NCBI GenBank assembly: GCA_030015575.1 | Contig: JASDDO010000014.1 | Coordinates: forward strand, 163,589,911-163,653,910 | Direction: 5' to 3' | DNA: 64,000 bases | From: Agapanthus africanus | Lineage: Eukaryota > Streptophyta > Magnoliopsida > Asparagales > Amaryllidaceae | In this document: in pieces, positions 58,301 to 64,000 of the stretch | How positions within the stretch are numbered: the first letter of the stretch is position 1 | How the letters are laid out: every line of letters starts with the position of its first letter | The notes under the pieces: generated by a model | What the model saw: only the letters and a program-made list of their open reading frames with translations | What the model was told of the DNA's origin: nothing | Database searches by the model: none | Translations under genes and position numbers: made by a program

Positions 58301-59154
58301 TGTTGAGGCAAGAAAGGTTATATGCTAAGATGAGCAAGTGCAAGTTTTGGCTCGAAAAAGTGAAGTTTTTGGGTCATGTCATATCCGGAGATGGAATTGT
58401 TGTTGACTCTGAAAATATTACAGCAGTTCATGATTGGCCGATTCCAAAGAACGTAGGGGAGATGAGAAGTTTTCTTGGGCTTGTCGGATATTATAGAAGG
58501 TTTGTGGAGAACTTCGCTCGAATAGCTGAATCATTGACCAAGCTAACACGAAAAAAGATATTGTTCGTATGTACGGAGATATGTGCGTCAGCATTTAAAG
58601 CGTTGAAGCAAAAATTGACCACCGCTCCTATCTTGGCAGTGCCAGACAGTTCCGGAGGGTTGGTTATTTACAGCGACACATCTGGGAAAGGCTTGGGATG
58701 TGTTCTAATGTAGCATGGGAAAGTTATAGCCTACGCGTCGAGACAATTAAAGACTCATGAGAGGAATTACCCAACTCATGATTTGGAGCTTGCAGGAATG
58801 ATTTTCGCTTTGAAGATTTGGAGACACTACTTATTGGGCGAAAGGGTGGAAGTATTTACCGATCACAAGAGCCTAAAATACGTGTTCATCCAGAAAGAGC
58901 TCAACATGAGGCAGCGAAGTTGGTTGGAGCTGATGGCTGACCATGATCTTGATCTCAAATACCATTCGGAGAAAGTTAATGTACTGCCGGATGCGCTAAA
59001 TCGGTTGCCAGCAATACGGATGTTGATTGCTCAGAAAGAGCTTATAGATGATTTCCAGAGATTCGAGTTGGAGATCGTATTACCGCATTCTTCGGGACAG
59101 TGGATGCAACTGCAAGTACAGTCCTCCTTGATCGATAATATTAAAGCAACGTAG
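58301..59154 (+). pseudogene. C RT end and RNase H remnant
   Basis: Resumes after solo LTR A with M-S-K-C-K-F-W-L and V-K-F-L-G-H-V-I-S, then [12 protein letters not shown]. RNase [14 protein letters not shown] (about 58670), [18 protein letters not shown] (about 58855) and [15 protein letters not shown]. Broken fossil. Confidence 0.86.
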
Positions 59155-59990
59155 TCGCACGATCCAAAGATACATAAGTTTCGAGAACAGGTAGAAGCGG
59201 GACTTCGAACGGACTTGTTGATTCATGAAGATGGTTCGTTACGATATGGGAGCCATTTATGTGTGCCAAAAGGAGATATTCGTGAAAAAGTTATGAAGGA
59301 GGCGTATAGTTCCACGTATTCCGTACATCCGGGAGGCACAAAAATGTACCGAGATCTACGATAGCATTTCTGGTAGGAAGGCATGAAAAGGGAGATTGCT
59401 CGCTTTATAGTGAAGTGCTTGGTGTGTCAGCAAGTCAAGGCTGAACATCAAAATGTAGCTGGTTTATTACAACCTCATCTGATTCCTCAGTGGAAGCGGG
59501 AACATATAACCAAAGATTTCGTGACAGCTTTACCGCGGAGTCCAAAGGGTAATAATGCAGTTTGGGTAATTGTTGACCGATTGACCAAGGCAGCTCATTT
59601 CATATCGTTTCGAGTTGGTCAGTCGACAGAAGCGTTAGCAGAGCGGTACATTCAGGAGATTGTGAGATTGCATGAAGTACCTGTGAGCATAGTTTTCGAT
59701 CGTGATACCCGATTCTTATTGCACTTTTGGAGGAGTTTACAGGAAAGTTTGGGGACTCGATTGAAGTTCAGCACAGCCTATCATCCCCAGACAGATGGCC
59801 AGTCAGAAAGGACGATCCAAACTCTTGAAGATATGTTGAGAGCTTGCATGTTGGACTTCAAGGGTTCATGGGAGGATCATTTGCACTTGGTGGAGTTTTC
59901 ATATAATAACAGCTTTCAGGCGACTATTTAGATGGCTCCATTCGAAGCATTGTATGGTTGTAAGTGTCTTTCACCCATCTGTTGGGACGA
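59155..59990 (+). pseudogene. C integrase remnant
   Basis: The zinc-binding His pair lies near 59310-59340 (H-P-G-G-T-K-M) and C-L-V-C-Q-Q near 59413. Core blocks: F-V-T-A-L-P-R-S-P-K-G, V-D-R-L-T-K-A-A-H-F, F-D-R-D-T-R-F (second Asp), and Q-T-D-G-Q-S-E-R-T-I-Q-T-L-E (catalytic Glu, about 59800). The end block F-S-Y-N-N-S-F is typical of chromoviruses. Broken fossil. Confidence 0.87.
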
Positions 59991-60027
59991 TGTTGGAGAA
60001 TGAAGATTATTGTAATCGGATCTTATC

Positions 60028-60540
60028 GTGCAAACCGTAGAGAAAGTTAATACGATCCGAAGTCATTTGAATGCAGTGCAAGATCGACAGAAAAGTTGGG
60101 TCGATACAGGACAAGGACCTCTGGAGTTCGCAGTTGGTGATCTTGTATTCCTGAAGATATCACCGACCAGAGGAGTGGTTCGATTTGGTAGTCGAGACAA
60201 GCTTAGTCATCGATTGGTGGGGCCTTTCAATATCATTAAGCGTGTTGGAGAGGTGGCTTATTGATTGGCGTTATCACCATCCTTGGCAAGTGTTCACGAC
60301 GTGTTTCATGTATCTCAAACTCCGCAAGTATATTCGATATGAGACGCATGTGCTACATCATTCGAAGCTGACAGTAAGGGAGGACTTGACATATGAAGAA
60401 CGATCGATGGCGATTGTAGATCGAAGAGAAAAGATCCTCAAGAATAAGATTATCTCTCTAGTACTTGTTTCATGGGGGAATCGTTCGCACGGAGAATCAA
60501 CTTGGGAATGAGAATACGAGATTCGACCGAAATTTCCACA
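60028..60540 (+). pseudogene. C integrase C-terminus with chromodomain-like end
   Basis: G-D-L-V-F-L-K-I-S-P-T-R-G-V and L-S-H-R-L-V-G-P-F are the GPY/F module. After F-M-Y-L-K-L-R-K-Y comes L-T-Y-E-E-R-S-M-A-I-V-D-R-R-E-K-I-L-K-N-K and a V-L-V-S-W-G-N core ending in S-T-W-E. This matches the chromodomain-like tail of Tekay-type integrases, thought to guide insertion to heterochromatin. Confidence 0.78.
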
Positions 60541-61295
60541 CTTATTCTCTTAGATTCATGTTTGCTTGTCTTTTTTTATTCCGGGAATTTCGAGAACGAA
60601 ATTCTTTTTGTAGTTGGGTATAATGTAACACTCTAGTTCATTTATACCATATTCTATTTGATTATTTCCTTTATCTTGTGGCTATTTCTTGATTTTATAT
60701 GTTTTGGGTACGGATAGTATATTTGGTATCTATGTTTGTATCTGACTCGATCCGCATATTTGAAATTCATCTTGATTCTTGATTACGACATATCCTTGTT
60801 AGTACAGAGGATCCGTGCGCACATTTATGCTCCATATACCTGTATCATGCATTTGTCATTTGCATATATTATAAATAATACAAATATAACCAAATATAAT
60901 ATTTTAAATACATAGCATGGCCTGCATCATACCCCATACCCTATGGTTGCATCCAGACATCGTGTTCACTTCCTGTTTGTTGTAACGGACTCGTTTGGAT
61001 CGCTACGTGCATTTACGTGTATCTGTTCTTGGGGGTATGCATTTTCTTTAACCGGATATTGCATTATAGTTTTGGTTGATACGTATATTATCCGTATTTT
61101 AAAACTAGATTTTTAGACAGAACCCGGGTATTTTTCGGAGTATTTTTGTATTAGCCTTAAAATCCTATAATATATATTATTATATTCTTTATATTATAAA
61201 CTGTTATTATATTTTCTATAATCCTAATCTAAATCTCTTTCTCCATCTCTCATCCGTATCTCTCTCTTCCTTTCTCACCCTCTCTCTGTCTCTCT

Positions 61296-61297
<2 letters not shown>

Positions 61298-61362
<65 letters not shown>
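61298..61362. repeat. (TA)n(GA)n microsatellite
   Basis: TA run followed by an AG run directly left of the MITE-end copy. A second, shorter TA/GA run at 61429-61457 separates that copy from the full MITE. Confidence 0.9.
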
Positions 61363-61363
<1 letters not shown>

Positions 61364-61427
61364 ATAATGGAGGAAATATGCCATAGGAGGGAATTTCCTC
61401 CTATGGCGTCGAAAAAACACATCCTCT

Positions 61428-61428
<1 letters not shown>
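61360..61428 (+). mobile_element. Partial copy of the left MITE end
   Basis: 69 bp matching the first ~70 bp of the MITE at 61456. It contains a perfect 11-bp foldback GCCATAGGAGG/CCTCCTATGGC (61380-61407). It stops at ATCCTCTA, where a TA run begins. Possibly a duplicated end from an aborted or nested event. Confidence 0.75.
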
Positions 61429-61455
<27 letters not shown>

Positions 61456-61459
<4 letters not shown>

Positions 61460-61847
61460 ATAATGGAGGAAAAATGCCATATGAGGGAATTTCCTCCTAT
61501 GGCGTCGAAAAAACACATCCTCTATCGTGTTTTCCGATGATCGGAATGCATCATCTTCATCGTTATCATCTAAGAAGTGGGTATACCAAATTTCATGTGA
61601 TTCTACAACTTTTTCACCGTTGAATTGGTGGGTTCAAAATTAACGGTTTACCGACAATAGAACTTTTTACATTGCTAAATCAACGGTGAAAAAGTTTTAG
61701 AATCATATGAAATTTGGTGTACCCACATCTTAGATGATAACGATGAAGATGATGCATTCCAATCGTCGGAAAACACGATGGAGGGTGTGTTTTTTCGACG
61801 CCGTAGGAGGAAATTCCCTCCTATGGCCTCTTTCCTCCATTATTCTC
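61456..61847. mobile_element. Foldback MITE in the C 3' LTR
   Basis: About 392 bp, almost entirely a long inverted repeat. The left arm, starting GAGAATAATGGAGGAAA (61456 to about 61625), pairs with the right arm (about 61675-61847, ending TTTCCTCCATTATTCTC) at roughly 90% by eye. The middle is about 50 bp. Each arm holds an inner palindrome around GAGGGAATTTCCTCC. It is absent from the 5' LTR of C, so it inserted after C did. TSD is unclear because of the flanking TA/GA and AAAT repeats. No ORF; superfamily not assigned (long TIRs suggest a Mutator-type source). Confidence 0.8.
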
Positions 61848-64000
61848 AAATAAATAAATATATATATATATATATATTATATTTTTAAAACTTAATCTTT
61901 ACAAACCCAGCAGCCCCCTCTCTCTCCCTTTTCATCTCTTTTCCCCGACCTCAACCCCCGCGAGAACCCTAACCCATGCACCTTACCCTCGCCATCGCCG
62001 CCGCCACCGACCCCCTCGTCTCCACGTCCCCGTCATCGTCACCTCCACCTCCTTCACTCTTCTTCCTCGCTACCCCTACACCAACATCCCCGCAACGAAC
62101 CCATCACCGAGCACCCACGCCGAACCCAGCCACCACCTTCGCCCTCATCCCCTTGCCGTGACCACCTTCGCCTGCATCCCCTCACCACCTCCTCGTCATC
62201 CACATCTCCATCACCTCCCTCTTCCTCTCCTCTCTCTCCAACCCCGACGAGAACCCATCACCCGACACCCTAACCCATGCCTGCAACTCACCGCCGATCA
62301 CCACCCCGACCTCACCCCATTCTCCTCTCCTCCTCTCCTCTCTCGAGCATCCCCGACAACACCTGCAAACCCCAACTCACTCACTATACAAGAACCCGAC
62401 CCCAACAACCGCAACTCGACGAGACCCCTGCACACCCCCATCGCCGGAAAACCCACGACCTCGTCGTCACCCCTTCGCCTCCTCGTTTCTGACTCCAAGA
62501 CAAAGCACCAAACCCCAGACCACCTTCTTCTTCTTCTACTACTTCTTCTTCTCTTTGCTTTTCTTGATTCTTTCTTTTCCGGTGATCGCCGGAGTCGCAC
62601 ACGTCGTAGACGATCCAGACGAACAATAACATCACCACAGTACCACCACAATACCAAAATCATACCATCACCACTTCCACGTCACAACCGTGCCACCACC
62701 AGATCACGACCATGCCACCACCAGACCATGCACCAGATCACGACCGTGCCACCACAAGACCACGACCAGACCATGCACCAGACCATGCACCAGATCGTGA
62801 CCAGACCATGCACCAAATCGCGACCAGATCACCACCAGACCATGCACCGTACCCAGACCATGCCATGACCGTGTCATCACCGTGTCCAGACCGTGTCACG
62901 CCATGTGACATGCTCCTGCGCCACGCCATGCCCGCTTCTTGCTCAGCCCATGCCACCATCGCATCAGTACCGTGTCACCGCAAGGCCCAGCACCGTGTCG
63001 TTCCATTTCACGCACCGTGTCGTGTCGTGTCGCACCAAGCCGCCTGCACATCGACCGTTGTTTCCGAGGCAAGTTTATCTTGCTACATGCTATGCTACTA
63101 TATTTACATCCATATGAATCAAAATATTACATGTAGTTTAATTGTGCATCCCATGTTACAGTTTTACCGTTTTACGATACCTTTACGTATCCATGCTGTC
63201 TATTGCATATCTAGTTGCATGCCGGAACACCCGGATGTCATTTCACTATTATATTATCTTGCTATGTTATCTAGCTTGCATCATAAGTAGTCATGGATAT
63301 ATATAGGTTATTACAGATAGACACATGTGCATCATGACATCAGCACTATTTACTGTGATCCCGATATCGTTTACAGTTTTACTTTGGGTATCCGTTTGAT
63401 ACATATGCACCATATAACATGCCCTGATACACTACTTGACTTGATACTTGATCTTGTTACTAATGCCGACAATCCTGACTTATTATCCTGACGGACGTAA
63501 CATGTTGTCTACATAGACAAAACCTGTACCTGCTTGATCCTGTGTTGGCATTAGTTCCATATTATCAATACCTGACTTGAACACATAACCTAGGGGATAA
63601 GGGGAAATCAATAATGAAACCTGACTTGTAACTCGACAGTTCGATGCTTATACTGATCAGTCTTTACGGGTTAGGCCAACCCCGGGATGATGATGCTGAC
63701 ATCATTCATCTATACATGTTACATGTTACTGCCTAGCGACACGTCTCAGATTCAGCCCGAGAGTCTTGACCGTGGTCCCGGGCATGCACGGAATACTATT
63801 GAGTTATATCGACGATTCTATTAAATTGATTTCAAAAACTTTAGAGTAGATAACCCAGTAGCACAGTTTAGATTACCCATCGCACTTCACAGACATATAC
63901 ACACCTCACTGTTTATATTCATGTTGTTGATTTATATTCATGCCTGCATATCTGGTTATATCCTGGTTATTACTATTGCTTGATATTATGACGCACTGAC

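Larger units (their letters stand above)
47986..64000 (+). mobile_element. C: chromovirus (Tekay/Del-like) element, 3' LTR runs off the window
   Basis: 5' LTR 47986-54136 (interrupted by solo LTR B), Met-tRNA primer-binding site, RT (interrupted by solo LTR A), RNase H, integrase, chromodomain-like end, 3' LTR from 60624. I recognise no gag or protease between leader and RT, so the internal region is incomplete. Coding is broken, with several breaks plus insertions. The LTRs differ by about 5-10% in the stretch I compared, so it is probably older than T2. The left flank is CCTCT; the right copy of the TSD lies outside. Confidence 0.88.
60624..64000 (+). mobile_element. C 3' LTR (cut by the window end)
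   Basis: Begins TGTAACACTCTAG. The sequence is collinear with 47986-50849 plus a MITE inserted in the microsatellite near 61360-61860. The last bases of the window (GACGCACTGA) correspond to 50841-50849. Just upstream, ATTTCGAGAACGAAATTC is the usual end of chromovirus internal regions. Confidence 0.9.

Noticed and set aside
63000-64000. A separate element at the window end
   Set aside because: It matches 49860-50849 closely and is simply the continuing 3' LTR of element C.

Overview
The window is a nest of transposable elements from a seed-plant (almost certainly flowering-plant) nuclear genome. I found no host gene, rRNA or functional tRNA in 64 kb. The plant assignment rests on the element families: two Ty3/gypsy elements of the Tat lineage (gag, protease, RT, two RNase H domains, integrase), chromoviruses with 2.8-3.3 kb LTRs (Tekay/Del-like), a copia solo LTR with the 'GCCCTAGAGGC' terminal motif, and a foldback MITE. 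The species cannot be told from the sequence.

Layout. The oldest layer is a Tat-lineage element, T1, which enters at base 1 just inside its 5' end and is cut into five pieces: 1-6825, 12992-13955, 35701-36398, 40967-41558 and 44577-47985. Five elements landed in it: chromovirus F (6826-12986, target-site duplication (TSD) GAGAA), a second Tat element T2 (13956-35695, TSD GGCGC, both LTRs), solo LTR D (36399-40966), solo LTR E (41559-44576, TSD ATCTC) and chromovirus C (47986 to beyond the window end). Second-layer insertions are a copia solo LTR inside T2 (20824-23044, TSD GACAA), solo LTR B inside the 5' LTR of C (50875-53768, TSD CAGTT), solo LTR A inside the RT of C (55489-58295), and a MITE inside the 3' LTR of C (61456-61847). 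All LTR elements are broken fossils. T2 is structurally the most complete: its LTRs differ by a few percent by eye, which implies roughly one to a few million years. C looks older.

The least ordinary material is the non-coding part of the two Tat elements. Their LTRs and the 4-5 kb between integrase and 3' LTR are largely built of short hairpins in tandem, with constant loops and stems that change on both sides together. The clearest case is a 260-bp higher-order repeat at 30025-31215, where equivalent hairpins in successive copies carry compensatory stem changes. The Tat 3' regions also carry antisense open stretches. In T1 the antisense strand shows five consecutive GT-AG candidate introns, each 76-80 bp long. 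A CHHC zinc-knuckle module is repeated along the Tat gag-pol, including between protease and RT. The F/A/B/E family of chromovirus LTRs carries a conserved tRNA-like box A/box B sequence.
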